From the NCBI GenBank assembly GCA_001626925.1, contig LUOR01000025.1:1-64000 (forward strand): DNA of 64,000 nt, written 5' to 3'. How positions within the stretch are numbered: position 1 is the stretch's first letter; each line of letters starts with the position of its first letter. The notes under the pieces are model-generated. The model did no database searches. It saw only the letters and a program-made list of their open reading frames with translations, and was not told the origin of the DNA. Of the stretch, positions 8,479-17,466 are shown piece by piece. The DNA is from Moraxellaceae bacterium REDSEA-S32_B1. Lineage in GTDB: Bacteria; Pseudomonadota; Gammaproteobacteria; Pseudomonadales; Moraxellaceae. A program made the translations under genes and the position numbers.

Positions 8479-8982
8479 TTAAGGATTAAGTAATTGTCGT
8501 TTTAATGTATCACTAAAAGGTTCAGAACCAAACCATATTTTAAAATACTGATTTGTATATTGGTTTTTGATGTATGCGATCTGCTGACCATTCAAAAATA
8601 AACGCAAAGACGTACTTGGATGGTCATAGCGCAATCGATAGACATCGCCATTTTTTACTTGACTGTAATGACGATTAATCGGCATCAATGCATTAAGCTC
8701 AGTTTTTGAAGCGATATTTTTCTTCAAAAAATGATTGGCTGCACGGCGAAATGCCCAAGCGGGGATATTTTCAGTATAGCTAAACTCAAGCTCAATGCTT
8801 TGCTTATGCCAACTTTTTCCGCACTGTTCTGCGGCGTATTGCACTTTGCCAACGTTTTTCTTGCTAACAGTAAGTGGTGCTTCAGCGCATTTTTTAAGCG
8901 TACTTGCATGCGCTGAATGGGCAACAACGAAAATACTGCTAGTGATGAGTAAGATTAGGGGTTTTTGAATGGCAATACCCAT
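8479..8982 (-). CDS. Chalcone-isomerase-like secreted protein
   Basis: A 167-residue protein with a signal peptide (hydrophobic stretch about residues 8-22, cleavage near AHAS at about 26), so it is periplasmic. The mature part resembles the bacterial chalcone-isomerase-like fold (PF16036 type): YRLRYDHPSTSLRLFLNGQQIAYI and YFKIWFGSEPFSDTLKRQLL. In this fold the motif FxxIWxGxxP, followed by a terminal helix, is typical. Bacterial members are fatty-acid-binding rather than flavonoid enzymes. An RBS (GGAGGG) precedes the ATG. The start overlaps the end of the upstream lipoprotein gene by 28 bases, which couples them. Members of this family recur near DUF1365/Cfa clusters, supporting a role in lipid handling (inference). 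Confidence 0.75.
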   Translation of the reverse strand: MGIAIQKPLILLITSSIFVVAHSAHASTLKKCAEAPLTVSKKNVGKVQYAAEQCGKSWHKQSIELEFSYTENIPAWAFRRAANHFLKKNIASKTELNALMPINRHYSQVKNGDVYRLRYDHPSTSLRLFLNGQQIAYIKNQYTNQYFKIWFGSEPFSDTLKRQLLNP

Positions 8983-9524
8983 TGATATAACCCTCCAACT
9001 AAAGGAATTTTACGATACAAACCGTTGGCCGGATCCCAATAATCTTGTTGGAAAATGATTTGATTATTTTGATTGATTTTAATTTCGCTGATGCCATAAG
9101 ACGACATGGTCTTGGTGCGTCCAAACATTTTGAAGTCATAGCCCATAAACCAATGTACATACGCCGTGTCACCTTGATAGGTAGAGCTGAGTAATTTCAC
9201 GTCTACATTACTGACATGATCGTTCATGCCTTTGAAGTGTTCGATCAGATCATTTTTGTTGGAAAACTGTGATAGCGTGTCATTGATATACAGTTGATCG
9301 GCGTACATGGCTGATGCTTTTTCAACGAATTCCGCTGTCCCGAGTGTATTAAAACTGGCCACAAAGCGTTCACCGACAGCATTGGCTTGTTGTTGGTTTA
9401 GGTTGATCCCTATGATTTTGGATTTTGCTTGGCTATAACTTTGCGTGTAGCTCGCCGTGCTATTGCATCCACTGAAGCTCAGCAGTGCAACAATACCTAG
9501 TGCAGACGTAATAAAAGCTTTCAT
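8955..9524 (-). CDS. NTF2/SnoaL-like lipoprotein
   Basis: The start is taken at the ATG ending at 9524, with TGAGGT at 9528-9533 placed 3-4 bases upstream; an extension to 9542 adds only six residues without an RBS. The protein begins MKAFITSALGIVALLSFSGC, a lipoprotein signal with lipobox SFSGC, so it is membrane-anchored. The rest (about 165 residues) has the pattern of the NTF2-like/SnoaL fold: FVASFNTLGTAEFVEKASAMY, LSQFSNKNDLIEHFKGM, VHWFMGYDFKM and QQDYWDPANGLYRKIPLVGG. NTF2-like domains bind small hydrophobic ligands. It is co-transcribed with the chalcone-isomerase-like gene, suggesting a shared envelope lipid-handling role. No catalytic assignment is made. Confidence 0.75.
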   Translation of the reverse strand: MKAFITSALGIVALLSFSGCNSTASYTQSYSQAKSKIIGINLNQQQANAVGERFVASFNTLGTAEFVEKASAMYADQLYINDTLSQFSNKNDLIEHFKGMNDHVSNVDVKLLSSTYQGDTAYVHWFMGYDFKMFGRTKTMSSYGISEIKINQNNQIIFQQDYWDPANGLYRKIPLVGGLYQWVLPFKNP

Positions 9525-9748
9525 GATGACCTCAGTGTCCAATTAAAATAAATAATTTGAATCAATCAATATAAACTATCTTGCTCGTTGTGAAGTCAAT
9601 GTGAATATTTAAGAAAGTAAATGTTGTGTAAAGCGAAGTATCAGCAGTATCAAATGCCGATCTCACATGTTGCGGAGCGTGGATTTTTGTATGGGCTTCG
9701 CTATAATGAGCCGTTGATTTTTTTGATGAAAACAAGCAGGGCGTTTTG

Positions 9749-12382
9749 ATGGATATACAACAAGCACTACAAAATATCGAATCCCATACGCCGATGATGC
9801 AACAATTTCTGCAAGTCAAAGCACAATACCCCAAAGCATTATTGTTTTACCGCATGGGTGATTTTTACGAATTATTCTTTGATGATGCTCAGCGTGCGGT
9901 GAAAATTTTAGGGATTACGCTCACGCATCGTGGCAAGTCAAATGGCGAGCCGATCCCGATGGCAGGTGTACCTTATCATGCCGCAGAAGGTTATCTCGCT
10001 CGATTGATCAAAGCAGGGGAAACCGTTGCGATCTGTGAGCAAGTGGGTGAGGTTACAGGCAAGGGGCCTGTTGAGCGGAAGGTTGTTCGTGTATTAACAC
10101 CTGGAACACTCACTGACGATGCTTTGCTTTCAAGTAGTCAAAATAATCATCTTGTTTCGATTGCGATAAAACAAGGGCAAATCGGTATTGCGGTTTTAGA
10201 TTTGAGTGCAGGATTATTCCGAGTTCAACAGCAAGCTTTACAGCCTGATCAATTGATCTTAGAAATGGCTCGCATTGCCCCAAATGAAGTGATTGTCGAT
10301 GAGTCGATGGTAGATCGAGAGTTATTTGCTCAGATCGAAGCACAACTGGACTGTCCAACTACACAGCGCCCGAATGTTGATTTTAATATTAAAAATGCCT
10401 ATCAAACTTTATGCGATCAATTTGGTGTGAAGTCTTTAGCAGGTTTTGGCTTGGATCAACTGGAGCTTGCTCAAGCAGCAGCAGCAGCTTTGATCCATTA
10501 TGCACGGGAAACGCAGAAAACAGCGTTGCCGCACATCACCAGTATCAAAGTGGAGCAATCCGATCAATTTATTGCGCTTGATCCGATTACACGACGGAAT
10601 TTAGAGATTATTGAGCCACTCTTTGAGCATGGCACATCGCTATTTGATTTGGTTAATCAATGTAAAACAGCAATGGGTTCACGGCTGCTTGCACGACATC
10701 TTACCCAGCCGATTCGTGATAGTGCATTACTCAATGAGCGTCTAAATGCGGTACAAACCATCAAAGATGGCTTCCATGAAGAGCCACTGCGTTTGGTATT
10801 GCGTGAGATTGGCGATATTGAACGGGTACTTTCACGGATTGGTTTAGGCACGGCTCGTCCACGTGATATTGTGCAATTGCGTCAGGCGTGTGGTCAGTTG
10901 CCGTTTCTACAACATGCGTTAAAAGCAACTTTGCAAAATGGTGATGTTGCACTGACTCGTATTGCAAGCGAACTTGGTCAATTTCAGCACATTTATGATC
11001 GGCTCAATCAAGCCATTGTCGAATTACCACCTGTTTTACTTCGTGAAGGTGGCGTGATTGCTGAAGGTTTTGACGATGAGCTGGATGAACTACGTCAGAT
11101 TCGTGATCATGCAGGGCAATTCCTCATTGATCTCGAAGTCAAAGAGCGGGAAGCCTCAGGCATTGCCAACTTAAAAATCGGTTATAACCGAGTCAGTGGC
11201 TACTATATTGAGCTTTCTCGTGCCCAAGCGGCACAAGCGCCTGCACACTTTATCCGTCGTCAGACTTTAAAAAATGCTGAGCGGTATATCACGCCAGAGC
11301 TGAAATCTTTTGAAGATAAAGTATTGTCTAGTGAAGCTCGTGCGCTGAACCGTGAAAAGCAGCTCTATGAATTGTTGTTGCAAGAGCTTCGTGACGAAAT
11401 TGTGCCACTACAAACCATGAGTCGAGCGATTGCTGATTTGGATGTTTATGCCAACTGGGCGACGCAAGCCCGCATGCACCATTGGCAACGTCCTGATTTT
11501 CAGCTTGAAACAGGCATTCATATTCAAGGCGGTCGTCATCCTGTGGTGGAAGCCTTGATCAAAACGCCATATACCGCCAACGATACCCATCTTGACGCAC
11601 AGCATCGTTTGGCGATCATCACGGGGCCGAATATGGGTGGAAAATCGACTTATATGCGTCAGACGGCATTGATTGTACTGCTTGCGCATTGTGGTAGCTT
11701 TGTCCCTGCGGAAGTGGCGAAAATGAGTAGCATTGATCGCATCTTTACTCGGATTGGCTCGGCGGATGATTTGTCATCAGGCAAGTCAACTTTCATGGTG
11801 GAGATGACCGAAACAGCGCAAATCTTACATCATGCCACCAACCAGTCTTTGGTGCTGATGGATGAGGTCGGGCGTGGTACCAGTACCTATGATGGTTTAT
11901 CTTTGGCGTGGGCGTGTGTGCTTGATCTCGCCAAACGCATCAAATGCCTATGTATGTTTGCCACGCATTATTTTGAATTGACCGAGTTGGGTGCGGAGAC
12001 AGCGATTGATAACTATCATGTGGTGGCAAAAGAGATCAAAGGGCAATTGATTTTATTGCACAAAGTCCAACATGGGCCAGCCAGTAAAAGTCATGGTTTG
12101 CAAGTGGCAAAGCTCGCAGGCATTCCACAAAATGTGGTCAAATCTGCGCAGAAAAAACTGTCAGAGCTTGAGATTCATCAAGCACAGTCTTCACCGCTTC
12201 AAGTGCAAAATGATCTTTTTGCAGAAAATCAATTAGATGATTCAGAAAGTTTTACAGTCGATCAAGCGTTGTTGGAGAAATATCAAGAGATTGAACAGCA
12301 ATTATTAAATTTACAATTGGACGATCTCACACCACGCCAAGCGCTAGATATGCTCTATCTGTTGAAACAGCAGATAAAGTGA
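9749..12382 (+). CDS. mutS: DNA mismatch repair ATPase MutS
   Basis: Recognises base mismatches and small loops and starts MutL-dependent repair. The N-terminal mismatch motif FYE is in [12 protein letters not shown]. The ATPase domain has Walker [16 protein letters not shown], Walker [19 protein letters not shown], and the conserved [10 protein letters not shown]. Length 877 residues is normal for the family (about 850-880). ATG at 9749 follows AGGG at 9738-9741; the TTG three bases earlier is less likely. It stands alone, read divergently from the NTF2-like lipoprotein gene. Confidence 0.97.
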   Translation: MDIQQALQNIESHTPMMQQFLQVKAQYPKALLFYRMGDFYELFFDDAQRAVKILGITLTHRGKSNGEPIPMAGVPYHAAEGYLARLIKAGETVAICEQVGEVTGKGPVERKVVRVLTPGTLTDDALLSSSQNNHLVSIAIKQGQIGIAVLDLSAGLFRVQQQALQPDQLILEMARIAPNEVIVDESMVDRELFAQIEAQLDCPTTQRPNVDFNIKNAYQTLCDQFGVKSLAGFGLDQLELAQAAAAALIHYARETQKTALPHITSIKVEQSDQFIALDPITRRNLEIIEPLFEHGTSLFDLVNQCKTAMGSRLLARHLTQPIRDSALLNERLNAVQTIKDGFHEEPLRLVLREIGDIERVLSRIGLGTARPRDIVQLRQACGQLPFLQHALKATLQNGDVALTRIASELGQFQHIYDRLNQAIVELPPVLLREGGVIAEGFDDELDELRQIRDHAGQFLIDLEVKEREASGIANLKIGYNRVSGYYIELSRAQAAQAPAHFIRRQTLKNAERYITPELKSFEDKVLSSEARALNREKQLYELLLQELRDEIVPLQTMSRAIADLDVYANWATQARMHHWQRPDFQLETGIHIQGGRHPVVEALIKTPYTANDTHLDAQHRLAIITGPNMGGKSTYMRQTALIVLLAHCGSFVPAEVAKMSSIDRIFTRIGSADDLSSGKSTFMVEMTETAQILHHATNQSLVLMDEVGRGTSTYDGLSLAWACVLDLAKRIKCLCMFATHYFELTELGAETAIDNYHVVAKEIKGQLILLHKVQHGPASKSHGLQVAKLAGIPQNVVKSAQKKLSELEIHQAQSSPLQVQNDLFAENQLDDSESFTVDQALLEKYQEIEQQLLNLQLDDLTPRQALDMLYLLKQQIK

Positions 12383-12488
12383 TTGGATTAAAACGCTTTA
12401 AGTAATGTTATATAAAGCAACTCCCGAGAAGTATATATAACGACGTCTTTATATTGGCATATTTTTCAGAGTTCTACGGTTAAAAATA

Positions 12489-12509
12489 AAGCCTGCATGT
12501 CGCAGGCTT
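12489..12509. terminator. Intrinsic terminator between mutS and metK
   Basis: AAGCCTGC, loop ATGTC, GCAGGCTT: a perfect 8-bp stem. On the - strand it is followed by TATTTTTA, 33 bases after the metK stop. On the + strand it is followed by AGTTTTAT, so it could also stop mutS transcripts. Confidence 0.85.
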
Positions 12510-12542
12510 AGTTTTATAAGAGCATTTTTATGTCAGAGTAGC

Positions 12543-13712
12543 TTAAAGTCCCGCTGCGTCTTTGAGTAATTCTGCTTTGTCAGTTTGTTCCCATGTAAAT
12601 GCAGTGCTACTGCCTTCACGACCGAAGTGACCATAGGTGGCAGTTTGCTTATACATCGGTTGCAACAAGTTCAACATGCGTGTGATACCAAATGGACGCA
12701 GGTCAAAATGCTCACGAACCAATTCAATAATTGTTTCTTCAGGAATTTTTGCTGTGTTAAAGGTATTGATCGAGATTGATGTTGGCTCAGCCACACCGAT
12801 GGCATAACTTACTTGGATTTCACATTTATCTGCAAGTCCCGCTGCAACGATATTTTTCGCTACATAGCGACCTGCATAGGCTGCCGAACGGTCAACTTTA
12901 GATGGATCTTTACCAGAGAATGCACCGCCACCGTGACGTGCCATACCACCGTAAGTGTCGACGATGATTTTACGACCAGTCAAACCACAATCGCCGACTG
13001 GACCACCAATCACAAAAATCCCTGTCGGATTGATGTGGAATTTCGTTTCTGCATGGAACATTTCAGCAGGAATCACAGGTTTGATGATTTCTTCAATGAT
13101 TGCTTCTTTCAAATCCGCTTGAGAAATTTCAGGATCGTGTTGGGTCGAAAGTACAACAGCATCAAGGCGAACTGGTTTGCCATTCTCATAAGCAAAAGTC
13201 ACTTGGCTTTTCGCATCAGGGCGTAGCCACGGCAAGCCATCATTACTACGACGAAGCTCAGCTTGACGCTCCATCAAACGATGCGCATATGAGATTGGCG
13301 CAGGCATGAGCACATCAGTTTCACGGCTGGCGTAACCAAACATCAAGCCTTGATCGCCAGCACCTTGATCTTCAGGTTTTTGGCGATCAACACCTTGAGC
13401 AATCTCAGGAGATTGCTTGCCGATCATGTTGATCACAGCACAGGTCGAACCATCAAAACCTAAATCTGAATGATGATAGCCAATGCCATTTACTGTATTG
13501 CGGACGATATTTTCCACATCAATATTCGCCGTCGTGGTCACTTCCCCTGCAAGTACCACCGCACCAGTTTTGACCAAAGTTTCACACGCAACACGTGCAT
13601 AAATATCTTGTTCTAAAATCGCATCTAAAATCGCATCACTGATCTGATCAGCCATTTTGTCAGGGTGACCTTCACTTACCGATTCTGAGGTAAATACTGC
13701 GTACTCGCGCAT
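12543..13712 (-). CDS. metK: S-adenosylmethionine synthetase
   Basis: Makes SAM from methionine and ATP, the methyl donor used by the methyltransferases elsewhere in the window. 389 residues, the usual length. Motifs: [20 protein letters not shown] (ATP/K+ binding), [14 protein letters not shown] (methionine and ATP binding), and [19 protein letters not shown] (P-loop-like). All are intact. The start ATG is 3 residues before AVFTSESV as usual. Monocistronic, with a terminator just downstream. I see no recognisable SAM riboswitch in the 5' region. Confidence 0.98.
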   Translation of the reverse strand: MREYAVFTSESVSEGHPDKMADQISDAILDAILEQDIYARVACETLVKTGAVVLAGEVTTTANIDVENIVRNTVNGIGYHHSDLGFDGSTCAVINMIGKQSPEIAQGVDRQKPEDQGAGDQGLMFGYASRETDVLMPAPISYAHRLMERQAELRRSNDGLPWLRPDAKSQVTFAYENGKPVRLDAVVLSTQHDPEISQADLKEAIIEEIIKPVIPAEMFHAETKFHINPTGIFVIGGPVGDCGLTGRKIIVDTYGGMARHGGGAFSGKDPSKVDRSAAYAGRYVAKNIVAAGLADKCEIQVSYAIGVAEPTSISINTFNTAKIPEETIIELVREHFDLRPFGITRMLNLLQPMYKQTATYGHFGREGSSTAFTWEQTDKAELLKDAAGL

Positions 13713-14060
13713 GAAACTTCCATTCTTGAATTATAAAATGCGGATATATTACATCATATTGCACAGAGATGGCAGATCATCCGACCAAGCATTCAATCAA
13801 AACTTTTGATAAAGAATATTTAATCAATTGAAAAATATATGAAAAGATTAAAAATCCATCTTGATGTAAATGATCAAAGATGATGATTCTCCAATTTGGA
13901 CGTTTCCACAGGATTGAAAAAGCGAACAAAACTGGCTGATCAGTTCACACTTTATCTGCAAAATTGGTCGAAATTCGTCTGTGAAAGTGGCATCATGGCT
14001 CACATTAAAAACATGAATATTGATTCAGATTGCAACAATTTACTCAGTAAGGGAAAGCAA
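13713..14060. other. Intergenic region between metK and acyl-CoA dehydrogenase
   Basis: About 348 bases of AT-rich DNA between two divergent genes, which must hold both promoters. A frame open from TTG 13896 extends the dehydrogenase upstream by 55 residues of non-family sequence and is probably not translated. No clear operator, hairpin or riboswitch could be recognised. Confidence 0.6.
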
Positions 14061-15203
14061 ATGTTAAAGCACGATGCCGATTTAGAACTATTCCGTGACA
14101 ATTTTCGCCGTTTTATGCAAGAGCATATCGCACCACATTATGAAGCTTGGGAAAAAGAAGGCTTGATGCCTCGCCAAGTCTGGAATCTCTTGGGTGAAAA
14201 TGGATATCTTTGTGTCGATTTACCTGAAGAGTATGGTGGCTATGGTGTGCCGACGTATTATTCACTCATGCTTGTAGAGGAAGCATCTCGTGCAGGCTAT
14301 GGTGCGTTATCGACTGCGATCTCGTGTCACTCTGAAATTGCAGCGCCGTATATTTTGCACATTGCCAATGAAGAACAAAAGCAACAATGGCTGCCAAAAA
14401 TGGTCTCAGGCGAAGTCGTTGGTGCAATTGGCATGACTGAGCCGGGTGCAGGCTCGGATTTGCAAGCGATTCGCACCAGTGCAATTTTGAAAGATGATTA
14501 CTATCTATTAAATGGCTCAAAGACGTTTATTTCGAATGGTCAACATGCAGATTTAGTTGTCCTTGCCGTGAAAACCGATCCTGCTGCCAAAGCAAAAGGT
14601 GTTTCACTCATGCTTGTGGATACGCATTTGGACGGCTTTAAAAAAGGCACCAACTTAGACAAAATCGGCTTACATTCTCAAGATACGTCTGAGCTTTTCT
14701 TTGATAATGTCAAAGTGCCGAAAAACCAATTGCTCGGTCAGGCAGGTCATGGTTTTGCTTATTTGATGCAAGAGCTTCCTCGTGAGCGTACAGCGATCGC
14801 AGCGACTGCGTTGGGTGCGATTCGTGGTGCGATTGATGTGACGGTTAAATACGTACAAGAGCGTCAGGCATTTGGTCAGTCGATAGCCAAGTTCCAGAAT
14901 ACACGTTTTGTTATTGCACAAGCCAAGATCGATGAGCAAGCTGTAGCTGCATTCTATGAGCGTTGTGTGGAAGAATACATGGAAGGCATTATGACCGTAC
15001 AAACTGCGGCGGCGATCAAAGCATTTTCAACTGATATGCAGATGAAAGTGGCGGATAATTTGCTTCAACTATTTGGTGGTTATGGCTATATGACGGAATA
15101 TCCGATTTCACGCTTCTTTGTGGATGCACGGATTCAGCGTATCTATGGTGGTACCAATGAGATCATGAAAGAGATCGTGGCACGAGATGTATTAGGGCGT
15201 TGA
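14061..15203 (+). CDS. Acyl-CoA dehydrogenase
   Basis: FAD enzyme that introduces the alpha-beta double bond in acyl-CoA during beta-oxidation or branched-chain catabolism. With ATG 14061 (AAGGGA at 14048-14053) it has 380 residues, the normal size. Motifs: GAIGMTEPGAGSDLQAIRT (FAD/substrate region), YLLNGSKTFISNG, QERQAFGQSIAKFQNTRF, FGGYGYMTEYPISRFFVDAR and YGGTNEIMKEIV. The catalytic Glu of short- and medium-chain enzymes (YEGT) is Gly here, as in long-chain and isovaleryl types, where the base comes from another helix. The chain-length specificity is therefore not determined. It is not in an operon, and a terminator follows directly. Confidence 0.92.
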   Translation: MLKHDADLELFRDNFRRFMQEHIAPHYEAWEKEGLMPRQVWNLLGENGYLCVDLPEEYGGYGVPTYYSLMLVEEASRAGYGALSTAISCHSEIAAPYILHIANEEQKQQWLPKMVSGEVVGAIGMTEPGAGSDLQAIRTSAILKDDYYLLNGSKTFISNGQHADLVVLAVKTDPAAKAKGVSLMLVDTHLDGFKKGTNLDKIGLHSQDTSELFFDNVKVPKNQLLGQAGHGFAYLMQELPRERTAIAATALGAIRGAIDVTVKYVQERQAFGQSIAKFQNTRFVIAQAKIDEQAVAAFYERCVEEYMEGIMTVQTAAAIKAFSTDMQMKVADNLLQLFGGYGYMTEYPISRFFVDARIQRIYGGTNEIMKEIVARDVLGR

Positions 15204-15238
15204 TTGAACTGCTGAAATATCATATTAAATGATTGAAA

Positions 15239-15264
15239 ATGCCCACATTAGTGGGTATTTTTTT
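15239..15264 (+). terminator. Intrinsic terminator after acyl-CoA dehydrogenase
   Basis: ATGCCCAC, loop ATTA, GTGGGTAT (one G-T pair) followed by a run of seven T. It ends inside the stop codon of the convergent dmeF gene. Confidence 0.85.
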
Positions 15265-16231
15265 ATCGGTAGTTTATTTCGATAGTTGCATGCACTATTT
15301 CTTCGTGGATTGATAAAGCTTTCTTGATACTTTCAGGGGTAATATTCTTATTTTCAGTATTGATTGCAACGATACAAGAAAACTTTTCACGTCCGACTTT
15401 CCAAACATGCAAGTCACTGATCTTAACATTTAATCCATCTATAATCGTTTTGATTTCACTAACAATAGGCTCATCCATTTCCGCCTCAAGAAGAATTTTA
15501 CCAGTTTGGCGAATAAGCCCTAAAGCCCATCTAGCCACTAAAACTGCACCCACGATACCTAGCACAGCATCTAAGAAATCCCACAGCAAATATTTTCCAG
15601 CGAATAAGGCGATGATTGCCAGAACCGATGTAAGTGCATCTGCGATTACATGTAAAAATGCAGCACGTTGATTGAGATCATGGCTATGATGATCATGCGT
15701 TGATTCATGTTCACCGTGTGAATGTCCGTGATGTGTGTGTTCATGATGATGCGTGTGCCCATGATGTGTACGATCGTCGTGTAATAACCACGCACAAACG
15801 ACATTCACGATCAAACCTAAAATTGCAATGCTGATCGCTTCGTTATAATGAATTTGCACAGGGTTAAATAAGCGTTCAATCGAGCTAATACACATAATTA
15901 ACGCAACGACCATGAGTAAAATCGCACTGCTATATCCTGCGAGAATTTCGATTTTCCATGTCCCAAAGCAAAAGCGTGGATCATTGGCATAATGACGTGC
16001 CGCACGATAGGCAACATAAGCCAAACCGAGTGCCAACATATGCGAACTCATATGCCAACCATCTGCAAGCAGAGCCATCGAGTTAAAAATCCATCCACCT
16101 AAAATTTCGGCGACCATCATAATGCCAGTGAAAATGGTCGCAATCAGAATCTTTTTTTGAGCAAGCGGATTGCCTTGATCAAACTGATGGGTGTGATTGG
16201 CATGGAGATGATTTGAGGTGGATGAAGACAT
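15263..16231 (-). CDS. dmeF: CDF-family Co2+/Ni2+ efflux transporter DmeF
   Basis: Cation diffusion facilitator, a proton antiporter in the inner membrane exporting divalent metal. 322 residues with about six TM helices. The metal site on TM2 reads SMALLADGWHMSSHM and that on TM5 HVIADALTSV (HxxxD sites with H/D ligands). Between TM4 and TM5 is a very His-rich loop (17 His in about 35 residues, roughly residues 154-188), and another His cluster lies at the N-terminus. This arrangement matches DmeF. The divergent RcnR-type repressor and the operator at 16261-16275 support cobalt/nickel rather than zinc. The cytoplasmic C-terminal domain (KISDLHVWKVGREKFSC) is intact. Confidence 0.9.
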   Translation of the reverse strand: MSSSTSNHLHANHTHQFDQGNPLAQKKILIATIFTGIMMVAEILGGWIFNSMALLADGWHMSSHMLALGLAYVAYRAARHYANDPRFCFGTWKIEILAGYSSAILLMVVALIMCISSIERLFNPVQIHYNEAISIAILGLIVNVVCAWLLHDDRTHHGHTHHHEHTHHGHSHGEHESTHDHHSHDLNQRAAFLHVIADALTSVLAIIALFAGKYLLWDFLDAVLGIVGAVLVARWALGLIRQTGKILLEAEMDEPIVSEIKTIIDGLNVKISDLHVWKVGREKFSCIVAINTENKNITPESIKKALSIHEEIVHATIEINYR

Positions 16232-16260
16232 GATCGCTACTTTTTAAAAATATGTTAAAA

Positions 16261-16275
16261 TACTCCCCTATAGTA
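16261..16275. promoter_or_regulatory. RcnR/CsoR-type operator between dmeF and its repressor
   Basis: On the - strand the site reads TACT-ATAGGGG-AGTA: inverted TACT/AGTA ends around a G-tract, 15 bases in total. This is the architecture and length described for RcnR sites (TACT-G6-N-AGTA). It lies in the 68-base divergent interval and could shut off both genes. Confidence 0.7.
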
Positions 16276-16299
16276 TTTTGGATTTGATGAAGAATTGCA

Positions 16300-16560
16300 A
16301 TGGGTCACTTATCAAATAATCGAAAAGTCCTGAATCGGATCAGTCGTCTACAAGGACAGGTCAATGCGACCTATAAAGCGGTATCAGAAGGGCAAACACC
16401 ATGTATTGATGTGTTACAGCAAGTGGCGGCAATTCGTGGTGCGGTACATGGGTTGATGAATGAATTATTAGAAGCGCATCTCGTGGAGCATATTTTGCCT
16501 GAGCAATATGATGAAGCGCAGTTGCAAGAATTTTTAGATTTAATCAAAAAGTATAAATAA
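16300..16560 (+). CDS. dmeR: RcnR/DmeR-type metal-sensing repressor
   Basis: An 86-residue all-helical repressor of the CsoR/RcnR/FrmR family (DUF156) that releases DNA when it binds metal. Signature: RISRLQGQVNA, LQQVAAIRGAVHGLMNELL and AHLVEHIL. The metal-sensing fingerprint looks like RcnR: His3 at the N-terminus (MGH), a Cys in TPCIDVLQQ, and the two His of AHLVEH corresponding to His60/His64. FrmR lacks the second of these. Nickel/cobalt sensing is therefore favoured. It is divergent from dmeF with a matching operator between them. Confidence 0.88.
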   Translation: MGHLSNNRKVLNRISRLQGQVNATYKAVSEGQTPCIDVLQQVAAIRGAVHGLMNELLEAHLVEHILPEQYDEAQLQEFLDLIKKYK

Positions 16561-16613
16561 TTGCTTTTTTAATTTAATCTCAAAAAGACATCAAATCTTA
16601 TTTATGATCGCTT

Positions 16614-17453
16614 CTAAACCTTCTCTTGTAACTCTAAAGCCCTTTGATAGAGGGTTTTTCTCTTGTTCCCAGTGAGGTCAGCAGCAAGCTGTGAAGCAGA
16701 TTTTATGCTTAAATCTTCTAAAAGTCGCATGAGCAGTTGATCGACTTTTTGCTGTTCCAGATCGACTTCGTTCGGATTACCTGCGATGACTAAAACCATT
16801 TCACCTTTTTGTTGATTATGATCCGCTTTGACCCATTCGAGTAACTCGCCAACTGGTTTTTGCACGATGGTTTCAAAAGTTTTGGTAATTTCACGGGCAA
16901 AACCAATACGACGTTCAGCACCAAAAATCTCTTGTATATCAGTTAGACAGCTTACGATTCGATGTGGCGCTTCATAGAGGATCAATGTTTCACTGTGATT
17001 TTTGAGTTGTGCGAGTTGCGCTTGGCGCTGACTGCTTTTAGCGGGTAAAAAACCCACAAAGAGAAAGCGATCACTCGGCAAACCAACGCTCGATAATGCA
17101 GCAATTGCCGCACAAGCACCTGGAATAGGCGTGACACGAATATCAGCTTGCTGTGCTGCACGAACCAATCGAAATCCCGGGTCGCTAATGAGTGGTGTAC
17201 CTGCATCACTAATGAGTGCGACATTCTCACCGTTTTGTAATTTTTTGATAATGTCGTCAATTTTTTGCGTTTCGTTATGGTCATGCACAGCCGTCAGTGG
17301 TGTAGAGATGTTATAATGCTTGAGTAGCGGAGCTGACTGCCTCGTATCTTCCGCTGCGATGAGCGAAACAGATTCAAGAACGTTGATGGCACGATAAGTC
17401 ATGTCATCTAAGTGCCCAATCGGGGTGGCGACGACGAATAATTGAGCACTCAT
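16614..17453 (-). CDS. rsmI: 16S rRNA 2'-O-ribose C1402 methyltransferase RsmI
   Basis: Methylates the ribose of 16S rRNA C1402 using SAM. The tetrapyrrole-methylase fold starts LFVVATPIGHLDDMTYRAI, then AAEDTRQSAPLLKHY, LISDAGTPLISDPG (the SAM-binding signature) and FVGFLPAKSSQR. Starting at ATG 17453, with GGAG at 17462-17465, it has 279 residues, the family length; the longer frame to 17543 adds 30 residues of unrelated sequence that overlap the divergent gene. The start lies only 13 bases from the start of the LpoA-like gene, so each gene's promoter must sit in or beyond the other's coding region. Confidence 0.95.
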   Translation of the reverse strand: MSAQLFVVATPIGHLDDMTYRAINVLESVSLIAAEDTRQSAPLLKHYNISTPLTAVHDHNETQKIDDIIKKLQNGENVALISDAGTPLISDPGFRLVRAAQQADIRVTPIPGACAAIAALSSVGLPSDRFLFVGFLPAKSSQRQAQLAQLKNHSETLILYEAPHRIVSCLTDIQEIFGAERRIGFAREITKTFETIVQKPVGELLEWVKADHNQQKGEMVLVIAGNPNEVDLEQQKVDQLLMRLLEDLSIKSASQLAADLTGNKRKTLYQRALELQEKV

Positions 17454-17466
17454 ACAGGAAAACTCC

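Noticed and set aside
13713-13895. SAM riboswitch before metK
   Set aside because: No recognisable SAM-I/II/III core or anti-terminator structure could be seen in the 5' region.
13896-14060. 55-codon upstream extension of the acyl-CoA dehydrogenase from TTG 13896
   Set aside because: The added residues do not resemble the family; ATG 14061 has a good RBS and gives the normal 380-residue length.
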